NCBI RefSeq assembly: GCF_000337375.1 | Contig: NZ_AOJG01000041.1 | Span: forward strand, 145,107 to 209,106 | Direction of reading: 5' to 3' | Length of the DNA stretch: 64,000 nt | Source: Halorubrum lipolyticum DSM 21995 | GTDB taxonomy: Archaea; Halobacteriota; Halobacteria; Halobacteriales; Haloferacaceae | Shown here: in pieces, positions 17,101-25,829 of the stretch | Numbering within the stretch: the stretch's first letter is position 1 | How the letters are laid out: each line of letters opens with the position of its first letter | Translations under genes and position numbers: made by a program | Notes under the pieces: generated by a model | The model's input: the letters and a program-made list of their open reading frames with translations, nothing else | Database searches by the model: none | Told to the model about the DNA's origin: nothing

Positions 17101-17423
17101 TACTCCTCGAGAATGCCCTCCTCGGCGAGCTCGGCGGTGACGTTGAGTCCGGTCTGACCGCCGAGCCCGGCGATGACGCCGTCGGGCTCCTCGATCCGGA
17201 TGACCTCTGAGATCGCCTCGGGCGTGATCGGCTCGATGTACACCCGGTCGGCCGTCTCGGGGTCGGTCATGATCGTCGCCGGGTTCGAGTTCACCAGGAC
17301 GACGCGAGCGCCCTCCTCCTGGAGGGCGCGGCACGCCTGTGCGCCGGAGTAGTCGAACTCGGCCGCCTGTCCGATCTGGATCGGCCCGCTACCGATGAGT
17401 AGAATGGTCCGGTCCTCGCTCAT
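14199..17423 (-). CDS. carB: Carbamoyl-phosphate synthase large subunit
   Basis: A 1074-aa CarB of normal length. It makes carbamoyl phosphate from bicarbonate, ammonia (from the CarA glutaminase) and two ATP for pyrimidine and arginine synthesis. Two homologous ATP-grasp halves are visible: the first opens [20 protein letters not shown], the second [20 protein letters not shown], and each has a conserved NPR box ([14 protein letters not shown] and [14 protein letters not shown]). The C-terminal MGS-like allosteric domain starts near residue 930. No carA is adjacent; the upstream neighbour is a divergent peptidase gene. A TATA-like ctttatta (complement of 17449-17457) sits about 28 bp before the ATG, so the transcript is probably leaderless. 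Confidence 0.97.
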   Translation of the reverse strand: [1074 protein letters not shown]

Positions 17424-17581
17424 TATCGCGACGGAGTACGCTCATCGTAATAAAGTCGGCGATAGAATACGAATCTCGCAGCGAGTTTGCGATTTTCGCA
17501 AGGTATGTCGTCTCATGACTCACGAGGCACCGTACCAAGCGTGCCGGCGATTTATCAGGACGCCTGACGCAGCCCGTCAAT

Positions 17582-18619
17582 ATGGCGTTCACCACGCCCT
17601 CACCGCTCGGCGACGACCAATCGCTCGCGATCGTGGCCCCCTCTCGGCCCCCCGACGCGACGAAGCTCCGGATCGGCCGCGAGCGGCTCGACGCGCTCGG
17701 CGTCGAGACGCGGGTGTTCCCGACGGCCGAGCCCGAACGGGACGAGCCGGCGTCGCCCGCGGCGCGCGCGGCCGACATCGAGGACGCGTTCGTCGATCCC
17801 GAGGTCGGCGCCGTGATGGCGTACACCGGTGGCGACGACCAGATTCGGATCTTGAAACACCTCGACGGCGACGCGCTCGCGGCGAACCCGACCCGATTCC
17901 TCGGCTACAGCGACAACGACAACCTCCGGCTGTTCCTCTGGAACCTCGGGATCGTCAGCTACGGGCTGGGCGTCCACCCGGACCTCGTCTGCGACGCCGA
18001 GCTCCGCCCCTACACCGAGCGGTACCTCCGGCGCGCGCTATTCGAGGAGTCGCTCGGCCGGGTCGAGCTCGCCGCGGAGTGGACCGACGACTGGTTCGAT
18101 TTCGAGACTGGCGAGCCGCGCGAGTGGCGCGACAACCCGGGTCCGACGACGTGGGTCGGCCCGCGGGCCGACCCCGAGAAACCGGTCAGCGGCCGGGTCT
18201 GGGGCGGCTCCTTCGCGATCGTGAAGTGGCACCTCCAGGCGGCGCGGTACCTCCCCGATCCAGACCGGCTGGACGGCGCCGTCCTCGCGCTGGAGACCTC
18301 GGAGGACGTCCCGCCGCCGCGCGAGGTCGGCTACACCCTCCGCGCGATGGGCGAGCGCGGGCTGTTGGAGCGGTTCGACGCCCTCCTCGTCGGGCGCCCA
18401 CGGACGAACGCGCCGACGCTGGAGTGGGACCCGGAGCCCGAGGGATACCCCGGCGAGCTGCGCGGCGTGATCACTCGCGAGCTCGAACGATACGCCCCGG
18501 ACGCGGTCGCCGGCTTCGGCTACGACTTCGGCCACACCGACCCCTCGTTCCCGCTCCCGCTCGGCGCGGTCGCGACGCTCGACCCGGCCGACGGCTCGCT
18601 CCGGTTCGGGCCGGGCTGA
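17582..18619 (+). CDS. S66 family peptidase (LD-carboxypeptidase/MccF-like)
   Basis: A 345-aa serine peptidase of family S66, whose members are L,D-carboxypeptidases or microcin C self-immunity (MccF) enzymes that cut amide bonds near C-termini. The Ser-Glu-His triad elements are visible: nucleophile Ser in FLGYSDNDN (near residue 111), Glu in VLALETSEDVP and His in GFGYDFGHTDPSFPLP. Haloarchaea have no murein, so an MccF-like detoxification or peptide-processing role is more likely; this is inference. A TATA-like atttatca about 28 bp upstream supports the ATG and a leaderless mRNA. It is divergent from carB. Confidence 0.85.
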   Translation: MAFTTPSPLGDDQSLAIVAPSRPPDATKLRIGRERLDALGVETRVFPTAEPERDEPASPAARAADIEDAFVDPEVGAVMAYTGGDDQIRILKHLDGDALAANPTRFLGYSDNDNLRLFLWNLGIVSYGLGVHPDLVCDAELRPYTERYLRRALFEESLGRVELAAEWTDDWFDFETGEPREWRDNPGPTTWVGPRADPEKPVSGRVWGGSFAIVKWHLQAARYLPDPDRLDGAVLALETSEDVPPPREVGYTLRAMGERGLLERFDALLVGRPRTNAPTLEWDPEPEGYPGELRGVITRELERYAPDAVAGFGYDFGHTDPSFPLPLGAVATLDPADGSLRFGPG

Positions 18620-18653
18620 CCGTGGGGACCCGTCTCCAGCGGGCCCTCCCCGC

Positions 18654-18869
18654 TCAGGTCTCCAGTCGGTACCGATACGGCCGGTCGGCGATCACCTCGA
18701 CCTCGCCGCGCTCGGCCCACCGGCCGAGCACGGTCGCGACGCGGTGCGGGCTGTCGATCTCCTCGCACTCCCCCGCGAGCGCGAGGATCTCCCGCGCCGT
18801 CAGCGGCTCGTCGGCCTCGGCGAGCACCCCGCGGATCCGGTCGTACCGGTCGTATTCGCCGGCGCTCAT
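18654..18869 (-). CDS. Small winged-helix protein
   Basis: A 71-aa protein, apparently a single winged helix: YDRIRGVLAEADEPLTAREI, LALAGECEEIDSPHRVATVL, then GRWAERGEVEVIADRPYRYR as the beta wing. It is probably a DNA-binding or protein-contact module; no effector domain is present. It is convergent with the S66 peptidase gene, and its upstream side contains gaatatatagg, a likely TATA element about 25 bp before the ATG. I do not recognise a named family. Confidence 0.6.
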   Translation of the reverse strand: MSAGEYDRYDRIRGVLAEADEPLTAREILALAGECEEIDSPHRVATVLGRWAERGEVEVIADRPYRYRLET

Positions 18870-19010
18870 GCGTCTTACGTACGGTCCCCGAATATATAGG
18901 GTTCAGTGAGACAAGAGTCGGACGAACGTCTGACAGGAGAGACCGAGGCGGCCGTTTTCGGCTGTTTGAGCGGCTTCTGGGGAGCTCTTTTAAAAGACCG
19001 AAGGTCGCGG

Positions 19011-19544
19011 TCAGGCGTAGGGGTCCTCGGCCTCGAGGTCGCGCTCGGCGCGGTACTGGTCGACGAACTCGCTCACGTCGAACTCGACCATCTCCGCTTC
19101 GAACGCCGAGAGCGCGTCGTCGTCGTCGGCGTGGCTCACGGCGTGTTCCATCAGCTCGACGACGAGCTCGACGACGATCTCGTGGAGCCGGCGGGAGTCG
19201 AACTCCGTCACCCACGCCATCGCGTACCCCACGTCGGCGTTCTCGCTGGCGTCGTAGGCGACGACGGCCTCCGGGAACTCCTCTAACACGACCCCGAGCA
19301 GGTGCGGGGTGTCGAACTCCGGCATCTCCTCGCTGGTCGTCTCGATCGCCTCGCGGAGCACCTCGACGAGGAAGTCGGGGAGGAACCGTTCCGGCGGGTG
19401 GACATCCATCACGACCGCGTGCGTCTCGCCGCAGGCGCACTCGAACTCGCGCATGCCGAGGTCCAGCTCGCCGGCCGCCATCGTCTGCCCACAGGGCAGC
19501 TCCAGCGTGTTCTCGTCACCGCCGGGGACGCGCGGCTGGGACAT
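19011..19544 (-). CDS. Haloarchaeal DUF5815-like protein
   Basis: A 177-aa acidic protein conserved in haloarchaea (it fits my memory of DUF5815). A possible metal site is formed by LELPCGQTM and FECACGETHAVVMDVHPP (Cys near 18, 35 and 37, plus His). The rest is helical and acidic (FLVEVLREAIETTSEEMPEF, LHEIVVELVVELMEHAVSHA). It lies between a small wHTH gene and cdc48, all on the minus strand. The function is unknown; the zinc-site reading is inference. Confidence 0.65.
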   Translation of the reverse strand: MSQPRVPGGDENTLELPCGQTMAAGELDLGMREFECACGETHAVVMDVHPPERFLPDFLVEVLREAIETTSEEMPEFDTPHLLGVVLEEFPEAVVAYDASENADVGYAMAWVTEFDSRRLHEIVVELVVELMEHAVSHADDDDALSAFEAEMVEFDVSEFVDQYRAERDLEAEDPYA

Positions 19545-19612
19545 ACCCGCCGTTGGTCGCTGGCGGGGTTAAAAGGCGCGGAACGGGACGGACGCCCCCG
19601 ACGCCGCGAGCG

Positions 19613-21835
19613 TTACTGGAACCCGATCCGGCCGCCGGTGTCGCGGATCGCGTTGCCGCTGCCGCCCTTGAACTGCTCTTCGACCTCCTCGTAGTACGCG
19701 AGGATGTCGTCGTTGATCGTGGGGCGCACCGACTCCAGCGCGCGCCGGAAGTGCTTCATCTCGACCTCCTCGGCGTCGTCGTCGTCGCGAAGCGCCTCGA
19801 TGGCGGCCTCGCGAGCGATCCCCTCCAGGTCGGATCCGACGTAGCCGTCGGTGATCTCGGCGATCTCGCGGAGGCTCACGTCGGGCGCGATCGGCGTGTC
19901 CTGGGTGTGGATGTCGAGGATCTGCTCGCGGCCGCCCTGGTCCGGCTGGCCGATCATCACGAGCCGGTCGAACCGCCCGGAGCGGAGCAGCGCGGGGTCG
20001 ATCATGTCGGGGCGGTTGGTGGCGCCGATCACCATCACGTCGCCCATGTCCTCTAACCCGTCGAGCTCGGTGAGGAGCTGATTGACGACGCGCTCGGAGA
20101 CGTTGTTCCCCATCTCCTGCCCGCGCGAGGGCGCGAGGCTGTCCAGCTCGTCGAAGAAGATGATCGTCGGGCTCACCTGCCGGGCCTTCCGGAAAGTCTG
20201 CCGGATCGCCTTCTCCGACTCGCCGACCCACTTCGAGAGCAGCTGGGGTCCCCTGACCGAGATGAAGTTCGCGTTCGTCTCGTTGGCGACCGCCTTCGCC
20301 ATCAGCGTCTTCCCGGTGCCGGGGGGGCCGTACAGCAGCACGCCCTTCGGGGCGTCGACGCCCATCCGGTCGAACTTCTCCGGGGTCGTGAGGGGCCACT
20401 CCACCGATTCTTGGACCTGCTGTTTGGCCTCGCTGAGCCCGCCCACGTCGTCCCAGGATATCTTCGGGAGCTCGACGAGCACCTCGCGCATCGCGGAGGG
20501 CTCGACCTCCGTGAGCGCGCCGGAGAAGTCGTCGCGCTTGACGATCATCCGGTCGATCAGACTCGGCGGGACCTCCTCGTCGTCGAGGTCGATCTCGGGG
20601 AGGTAGCGCCGGAGCGCCTTCATCGCGGCCTCCTTCGTGAGGCTCTCGATGTCGGCGCCGACGAAGCCGTGGGTCTCGTCCGCGAGGTGATCGAGGCTCA
20701 CGTCGTCAGAGAGCGGCATCCCGCGGGTGTGGATCTGGAGGATCTCCTTGCGGCCCACCTCGTCGGGGACGCCGATCTCGATCTCGCGGTCGAAGCGTCC
20801 GGGGCGGCGGAGCGCGGGGTCGACGCTGTCGACGCGGTTGGTCGCCCCGATGACGACCACCTGGCCGCGCGTCTCGAGCCCGTCCATCATCGTCAGCAGC
20901 TGGGCGACGACGCGGCGCTCGACCTCGCCGGTCACGTCCTCCCGTTTGGGCGCGATCGAGTCGAGTTCGTCGATGAAGATGATCGAGGGCGACTCCTCCT
21001 TCGCGTCCTCGAAGATCTCCCGGAGCTGCTGTTCGGACTCGCCGTAGTACTTCGAGATGATCTCCGGGCCGGCGATCGAGAAGAACGACGCCGAGGTCTC
21101 GTTGGCGACGGCCTTCGCGAGCAGGGTCTTCCCGGTGCCCGGCGGGCCGTGTAAGAGGACGCCCTGCGGCGGCTCGATCCCGAGCTTCGAGAAGATCTGC
21201 GGGTGTTTCATCGGCAGCTCGACCATCTCGCGGACGCGCTGGATCTCCGACTGGAGCCCGCCGATGTCCTCGTAGGTGATGCCGCCTCCGGTCTTCTCGA
21301 ACCCGGAGATCGGCTCCTCACGCAGCTCGACTTCGGTGTCTTCGGTGATCAGACAGACGCCGTCGGGCTCGGTCTCGACCGCGATCAGCGGGATCGCCTG
21401 CCCGGGCGACCGCATGAACGGGTGGTTCGTCGACGACATCACGGGGACGATGTCGCGCTCGACGACCGGGCGCTTGAGGATCTGGCGTTTCACCATGCCG
21501 GCGGCGTCGGAGCCGAACTGGACCGACGCCTCCTCGGGCGGGGCCAAGACGAGCTTCTCGGCCTTCTCGGCCTCCGCCTTCCGGATCGTCACGCGCTCGC
21601 CGATACCCACGTCGGCGTTCTGACGGGTGAAGCCGTCGACGCGGACGGTGTCGGTGTTCCAGTCCTGGCGGTCGGCGCGCCAGACCTTCGCGGCGGTGGT
21701 CTCCGCGCCCTCGATCTCGATGATGTCGCCGGGCGAGAGCTTGAGGTGCAACAGCGTGTCGGGGTCGAGTCGGGCGATGCCGCGCCCCGAGTCGTTCGGG
21801 TACGCCTTCGCCACTTCGAGTTGGACTTCGTTCAT
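19613..21835 (-). CDS. Cdc48/p97-type AAA+ ATPase
   Basis: A 740-aa archaeal Cdc48 (VCP/VAT-like) protein. The N-domain (about 1-180, beginning [20 protein letters not shown]) is a double-psi barrel plus Cdc48_2. The D1 ATPase has Walker A GPPGTGKT near residue 232 and [14 protein letters not shown] as Walker B; D2 has Walker A near residue 505 and [14 protein letters not shown]. Arginine-finger and sensor segments ([29 protein letters not shown]) are intact. It unfolds proteins, probably feeding the proteasome. I chose the ATG at 21835 by homology. A TATA-like tttaaata lies about 135 bp upstream, so this gene appears to have a real 5' leader. Confidence 0.95.
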   Translation of the reverse strand: MNEVQLEVAKAYPNDSGRGIARLDPDTLLHLKLSPGDIIEIEGAETTAAKVWRADRQDWNTDTVRVDGFTRQNADVGIGERVTIRKAEAEKAEKLVLAPPEEASVQFGSDAAGMVKRQILKRPVVERDIVPVMSSTNHPFMRSPGQAIPLIAVETEPDGVCLITEDTEVELREEPISGFEKTGGGITYEDIGGLQSEIQRVREMVELPMKHPQIFSKLGIEPPQGVLLHGPPGTGKTLLAKAVANETSASFFSIAGPEIISKYYGESEQQLREIFEDAKEESPSIIFIDELDSIAPKREDVTGEVERRVVAQLLTMMDGLETRGQVVVIGATNRVDSVDPALRRPGRFDREIEIGVPDEVGRKEILQIHTRGMPLSDDVSLDHLADETHGFVGADIESLTKEAAMKALRRYLPEIDLDDEEVPPSLIDRMIVKRDDFSGALTEVEPSAMREVLVELPKISWDDVGGLSEAKQQVQESVEWPLTTPEKFDRMGVDAPKGVLLYGPPGTGKTLMAKAVANETNANFISVRGPQLLSKWVGESEKAIRQTFRKARQVSPTIIFFDELDSLAPSRGQEMGNNVSERVVNQLLTELDGLEDMGDVMVIGATNRPDMIDPALLRSGRFDRLVMIGQPDQGGREQILDIHTQDTPIAPDVSLREIAEITDGYVGSDLEGIAREAAIEALRDDDDAEEVEMKHFRRALESVRPTINDDILAYYEEVEEQFKGGSGNAIRDTGGRIGFQ

Positions 21836-22034
21836 GATTCCTCGCGGGGGATGTCTCTCTCTCCTCTCGGTTCGGGAATAAGCCTGTTGCCCCTGTCGAC
21901 GCCGCCGGATCCCTCGGGGGATCCGTGTGGTGCGGCGAGCTGTGTCATCATATGGCACGGTACGGCATCCGTATTTAAAACGCCGTCGCATGGGTGCGTT
22001 TTCGCCGTCTTCGCGGAGCGCGCCGGCCCGTCGG

Positions 22035-22042
22035 TTTTTATC
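22035..22042 (+). promoter_or_regulatory. TATA box for the 64-aa membrane protein
   Basis: tttttatc, centred about 26 bp before GTG 22065. It decides the start of the following small gene. Confidence 0.55.
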
Positions 22043-22064
22043 CGTTCGGAAACCATCTCCGTCC

Positions 22065-22259
22065 GTGTTAGACTCCCTCTCCGACCCGATGCGGATGCTC
22101 GTCACGCGGCTCGCGGTCCTCGCCGCCGGCGTGCTCCTCGGCGTCGCGCTGTACCTGCTCGGGGTCGTCGGCGTCCTCGTCGTTCCGCTCGCGGCGACCG
22201 CCGCGATCGTGGTGGGCGAAGTCTATTTTGCCGTCGCGGGCGACGACCAGTCGACGTGA
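22065..22259 (+). CDS. Small two-helix membrane protein
   Basis: A 64-aa protein starting at GTG 22065, chosen because a TATA box is centred about 26 bp upstream and would give a leaderless mRNA. It has two transmembrane helices in a hairpin ([20 protein letters not shown] and [20 protein letters not shown]) and a short acidic tail. It is divergent from cdc48 and convergent with the NAD-kinase-like gene. Small membrane proteins like this are widespread in haloarchaea; I do not recognise a named function. Confidence 0.6.
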   Translation: MLDSLSDPMRMLVTRLAVLAAGVLLGVALYLLGVVGVLVVPLAATAAIVVGEVYFAVAGDDQST

Positions 22260-22275
22260 GTCCGGAGAAGCCGCG

Positions 22276-23376
22276 TCAAACGATCTTCATCATCCGCGTC
22301 TCGAACTTGCCGACGCGAACGCGCACCCAGCCCGAAAGCTCCGCGTCGAGGTCGGGGTCGTCGGTGTCGACCCGGAGCGCCCGCACGTCGTCGAGCTTCG
22401 TCCGCGAGGCGACGATCCGCAGGTCGCAGCGCCGGATCACCGCCGGCGACAGCTGCGGGTTCCCGCGGCCGAAGACGAACCCCTGCCCGCCGATGGGGGA
22501 GACGACGATCACGTTCTCATCGCCGAGCGCGTCGAGGATCTCCCGCTCGGTGCCGTCCCGGACGACCACCTCGCCGTCGCGCCAGACGTCGACGCCGATC
22601 GGCGAGGGCTCGAACCCCAGCTCCGCCTTGATCGCGCCGACCGTCGATCCCGGACCGAGGACGAAGGTGACGCCCTCGCCCTCGCGCTCTCGGATGTCGT
22701 CCGCGACGCCCTCCGCCAGCGACTCGACGGTCCCGCTCGCGGTCTGTTTCGACGACTGGAGGTCGTCGGCGACCGGGACGTGCGCGACCGCGCGGAGCTC
22801 CGGATTGACCTCCCCCTCGCGGTAGGCGTCCTCGTCGATGTCCATCACCTCGCGGCGCTCGGTGCGGGAGAAGGAGGCGGCGACCTCGGCGGCGTCCTCG
22901 GGCGAGACGGCGAACACGGACGAGTACACCTTCACGCCGGCGGGAACGCCGAGCATCGGGACCTCGGACCCCGTCCGTTCCAACGCGGTCGCCACGTCGG
23001 TCGCCGTGCCGTCGCCGCCGACGAACAGGACGAGGTCCACCGGGTCCTCGCCGCCGACGAACGCCTCGACGACGCGCGCGGTGTGCTCCGCGGTCGTCTC
23101 CGTGGGGTCCGGCGTCGCGCCGTCGAACGGGTCGACCGCGCGGACCGGCTCGAAGCCCGCCTCGCGGACCAGCCGCTCGCCCATCGGATCGGCCGCGGTC
23201 GAGACCCACGTCTCGGGCGCGACCGCCGCGAGCCGCTCCAGCGCCCGCCGCGCCCGGTCCGGCGCCCGGGGTTCGGCGCCGCGTGCGACCGCCTCAGCCA
23301 CCTTCCCGTCGGTGCCCTTGAGCCCGACGCGGCCGCCCATCCCGGCGACCGGGTTCACCGCGAATCCGACATGCAT
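22276..23376 (-). CDS. ATP-NAD kinase family protein
   Basis: A 366-aa protein of the ATP-NAD/AcoX kinase family (COG3199 type), which has the NAD/diacylglycerol kinase fold. The opening VGFAVNPVAGMGGRVGLKG and the GGDGT nucleotide motif in LVLFVGGDGTATDVATAL (near residue 118) are intact, as is GVPAGVKVYSSVFAVSP. The C-terminal VVSPIGGQGFVFGRGNPQLS is the usual family ending block. It probably phosphorylates NAD or a related dinucleotide or polyol; the exact substrate is not proven for this branch. It is convergent with the 64-aa membrane protein gene. Confidence 0.85.
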   Translation of the reverse strand: MHVGFAVNPVAGMGGRVGLKGTDGKVAEAVARGAEPRAPDRARRALERLAAVAPETWVSTAADPMGERLVREAGFEPVRAVDPFDGATPDPTETTAEHTARVVEAFVGGEDPVDLVLFVGGDGTATDVATALERTGSEVPMLGVPAGVKVYSSVFAVSPEDAAEVAASFSRTERREVMDIDEDAYREGEVNPELRAVAHVPVADDLQSSKQTASGTVESLAEGVADDIREREGEGVTFVLGPGSTVGAIKAELGFEPSPIGVDVWRDGEVVVRDGTEREILDALGDENVIVVSPIGGQGFVFGRGNPQLSPAVIRRCDLRIVASRTKLDDVRALRVDTDDPDLDAELSGWVRVRVGKFETRMMKIV

Positions 23377-23466
23377 GTCGGATTCTTCGGCGGCGAGCCC
23401 TTAAGCGGGACGCGTCTCGCCGCGCGAAGATCAACGTTTAAGACGCCCCCAAGACAAGCGCGAACC

Positions 23467-23580
23467 ATGCTCCTCGAAGCCGCTCCGGTCGAGCCGCTCC
23501 CGATCGACGCGACCGCGACCGCCGTCCTCGTCGCCAGCCTCGTGATCACCGCGCTGTGGGTCGCGTACCTCTACCGCTGA
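23467..23580 (+). CDS. 37-residue single-helix membrane protein
   Basis: A 37-aa reading frame beginning MLLEAAPVEPLPIDA, then one transmembrane helix (TAVLVASLVITALWVAYLYR) and stop. Support: a TATA-like tttaag (23437-23442) centred 27 bp before the ATG fits a leaderless gene, and it occupies its own gap between genes on the opposite strand. A Cout/Nin type-I-like topology with a short acidic N-terminus is likely. No function is known to me. Confidence 0.5.
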   Translation: MLLEAAPVEPLPIDATATAVLVASLVITALWVAYLYR

Positions 23581-23592
23581 TCGCGCTCGTTC

Positions 23593-24318
23593 TCACCGCT
23601 CCGAATCGGTCGTCTCCGAATCGGCCAGCCCCGAATCGACCAGCTCCGACCGCTCCCGCACCCACTCGGCGGCGCGCGCCGCCTCGTCGGCCGACGCCGC
23701 CGTGATCTTCACCCGCACGCTCTCGCCTGGATACGACCCGACGGACACGTCGAACGCCTCCTGAAGCTCCGCGAACCGCTCTAACAGCTCGCTCTCCGGC
23801 TCGTCGACGTCGACGACGACGGTGTGGGTCCGCGTCCCCTCGAACTCGTCGGCGACCGTCTCGAACATCGCCTCCATCTCCGCCGGGACGCCCGGCAGGA
23901 CGTACACGGACTCGACGACGGCCCCGGGCGCGACGCCGGCCTCGTTCGCGAGCGGCCGACAGCCGACCGGGAGGTGAGTGGTCTCGGCGACCAGGTCCTC
24001 CGCGCTGTACCCCCGCTCGGCGAGCCAGTCAGCGGCCTCCTCGTTGGCGGCGAGGTCGCGACCGAACGCGGCCGCGACCGCCTCCATCGTCACGTCGTCG
24101 TGCGTCGGTCCGAGCCCGCCGGTGACGAGCACGGCGTCGTACTCGGCGTGGTACTCGTTGACGACGCGCGCGATCTCGGCGACCTCGTCCGGGACGACCG
24201 TCACGCGCCGGACCGTCACGCCGCGGTCGTCGAGTCGGCCGCAGAGCCACGTCGCGTTCGTGTTCTCGGTGTCGCCGACGAGGAGCTCGTCCCCGACGGT
24301 GACGATTGCGGCGTCCAT
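23593..24318 (-). CDS. CinA-like molybdopterin-binding domain protein
   Basis: A 241-aa protein of the MoaB/Mog fold (CinA N-terminal, COG1058). The opening DAAIVTVGDELLVGDTENTN and the ligand loop VLVTGGLGPTHDDVTMEAVA (near residue 65) are standard, as is ESVYVLPGVPAEMEAMFE. CinA-related proteins act on pyridine nucleotides (NMN deamidase and ADP-ribose pyrophosphatase activities), but the deamidase C-terminal domain is absent here, as in other archaea. It is the last gene of the conserved block tfe - DUF2110 - DUF5803 - this gene, all on the minus strand. Confidence 0.85.
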   Translation of the reverse strand: MDAAIVTVGDELLVGDTENTNATWLCGRLDDRGVTVRRVTVVPDEVAEIARVVNEYHAEYDAVLVTGGLGPTHDDVTMEAVAAAFGRDLAANEEAADWLAERGYSAEDLVAETTHLPVGCRPLANEAGVAPGAVVESVYVLPGVPAEMEAMFETVADEFEGTRTHTVVVDVDEPESELLERFAELQEAFDVSVGSYPGESVRVKITAASADEAARAAEWVRERSELVDSGLADSETTDSER

Positions 24319-24356
24319 ACCCGCACAAGGCGTCGCGCACTGAAAAAGGGCGCCAG

Positions 24357-25130
24357 TTACTCCTCGTCGTCGTCGTCCTCGTAGACGCCGAGCCCCATCT
24401 GCCGGCGCCGCTCGCGGAGCTCCTCCAGCTGTCGCCGGAAGTACGCCGTCCCGACGACCGCGGCGATCACGGCGATCGCGAGGATGACCCCGAAGACGAG
24501 CAGGTCCGTCTCGCGGTACGACTGGACCACGACCGACCCGCTCGTGACGGAGTCCCACGTGATCCGGTCGCGACCGTCGACCGTCTCGATCTCGTGGTCG
24601 CGCGGCGAGACGTGCCCGACGATCGGGAACTCGGTGCTGAAGCCGGGCGGGAGCGTCACCGCGTACGACCCCTCTATGTAGGTGAGCGTGGTGAACCGGC
24701 GGGGCGACCCGGACGCGGAGATCGCCAGCCGTCCGCCCTCCGTCTCGTCGCCGAACCGGACCCACGTCTCGTCGGGGGTGCGCTCGACCTCGCCGCCGCG
24801 GGCGCGGAACTCGGTCCCGTTCAGCACCTCGCCGTCGGGGGACTGATACCGGAACGCCTCGAACTCGAAGGGCTGATCGCCCGTGTACGGGGTCTGCCGG
24901 TAGAAGCGTATCTCGTCGACCCCGGAGACGTTGTACACGGCGGTGTACCGCGTCCCCGTCGACAGGTTGATCGACGCGTCGCGCTCGGTGTCGAAGTCGT
25001 ACTCGTGCGGCGGCTCGGCGTCGAGGGTCCCGTTCGCCACGTCGCCGCCGTCGTTGACGTAGGTGAGACAGCCGGCGCTGACGGCCAGCAGCGCGACGAC
25101 CGCGACCGCGAGTGCGAAGCGTCGGTTCAC
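24357..25130 (-). CDS. DUF5803-like membrane-anchored lipoprotein
   Basis: A 257-aa protein that fits my memory of the haloarchaeal DUF5803 family. It has a Sec-type signal with lipobox (LLAVSAGC near residue 21), a large extracellular beta-rich domain, and a C-terminal transmembrane helix (LLVFGVILAIAVIAAVVGTA) followed by a basic then acidic tail (RRQLEELRERRRQMG, EDDDDEE). It is therefore anchored at both ends, with the globular part outside. It sits 3 bp after the DUF2110 gene, inside the tfe block. The function is unknown. Confidence 0.7.
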   Translation of the reverse strand: MNRRFALAVAVVALLAVSAGCLTYVNDGGDVANGTLDAEPPHEYDFDTERDASINLSTGTRYTAVYNVSGVDEIRFYRQTPYTGDQPFEFEAFRYQSPDGEVLNGTEFRARGGEVERTPDETWVRFGDETEGGRLAISASGSPRRFTTLTYIEGSYAVTLPPGFSTEFPIVGHVSPRDHEIETVDGRDRITWDSVTSGSVVVQSYRETDLLVFGVILAIAVIAAVVGTAYFRRQLEELRERRRQMGLGVYEDDDDEE

Positions 25131-25133
25131 GGC

Positions 25134-25829
25134 TCAGACGACGCAGCGCATCTCCGCCGGGAGGTACGAGCCGATCGCGGCCAACAGCCCCGGCGGGTCG
25201 GTGTCCTCGGTGCAGACGACGCTCTGTTCCAAGAGCCCCAGTCGCTCGACGGTGATAATGTCCTGCGCGTGGCCCGCTCGGTTCACGGTCGCCCGGACCT
25301 CGCCGCGGGTCGCCGAGTTGACGTTGAGCCGCCCGTCCCCGCGCTGCCAGTCGTACAGGCGGTCGCGCTCGGCGTCCGCCAGCCGGCTCGGCTCCGAATC
25401 GGGGTCGCCGACGTCGCCGCCGTAGACGAAGCGCACGGAGAGGTGCTGGACCAGCCCGAACCGCTCGACGACCTGCGCCGGCGACCCTCTCCCGAGACCG
25501 ATCTCGTCGGCCGGAATCTGCACCTCGACGCCGGCGTCGAGCACGAAGCCGTCGTCGTCCCACGACTCGAGGGTGCCGACGTACTCCTCGCCGGCCGCCA
25601 GCCCCTCGTCGTGGGCGACGATCTCGCCCCACGTCTCCGCGAGGACGTTGCGGGCGACCTCGGCGTCCTCGCCGCTCACGTCCACCTGCACGAAGTCGTC
25701 GTCGCGGACGCCGACGTGCCAGTCGACGTCGAGCTCGCCCACGTCGTTGGCGACGAGCGAGTTCATCCCGTCGAGCGCGCGGTCGCGGGCGTCGCCCTCG
25801 ACGTAGCACTTGGTTGCGAGGACGACCAT
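25134..25829 (-). CDS. DUF2110 family protein
   Basis: A 231-aa archaeal DUF2110 protein, in its usual place directly after tfe. It begins VVLATKCYVEGDARDRALDG; the middle has EYVGTLESWDDDGFVLDAGV, a small OB/S1-like strand pattern suggesting nucleic-acid contact (inference). Its ATG overlaps the tfe stop (TGATG), so translation is coupled. The conserved linkage suggests a role in transcription or RNA metabolism, but none is established to my knowledge. Confidence 0.8.
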   Translation of the reverse strand: MVVLATKCYVEGDARDRALDGMNSLVANDVGELDVDWHVGVRDDDFVQVDVSGEDAEVARNVLAETWGEIVAHDEGLAAGEEYVGTLESWDDDGFVLDAGVEVQIPADEIGLGRGSPAQVVERFGLVQHLSVRFVYGGDVGDPDSEPSRLADAERDRLYDWQRGDGRLNVNSATRGEVRATVNRAGHAQDIITVERLGLLEQSVVCTEDTDPPGLLAAIGSYLPAEMRCVV

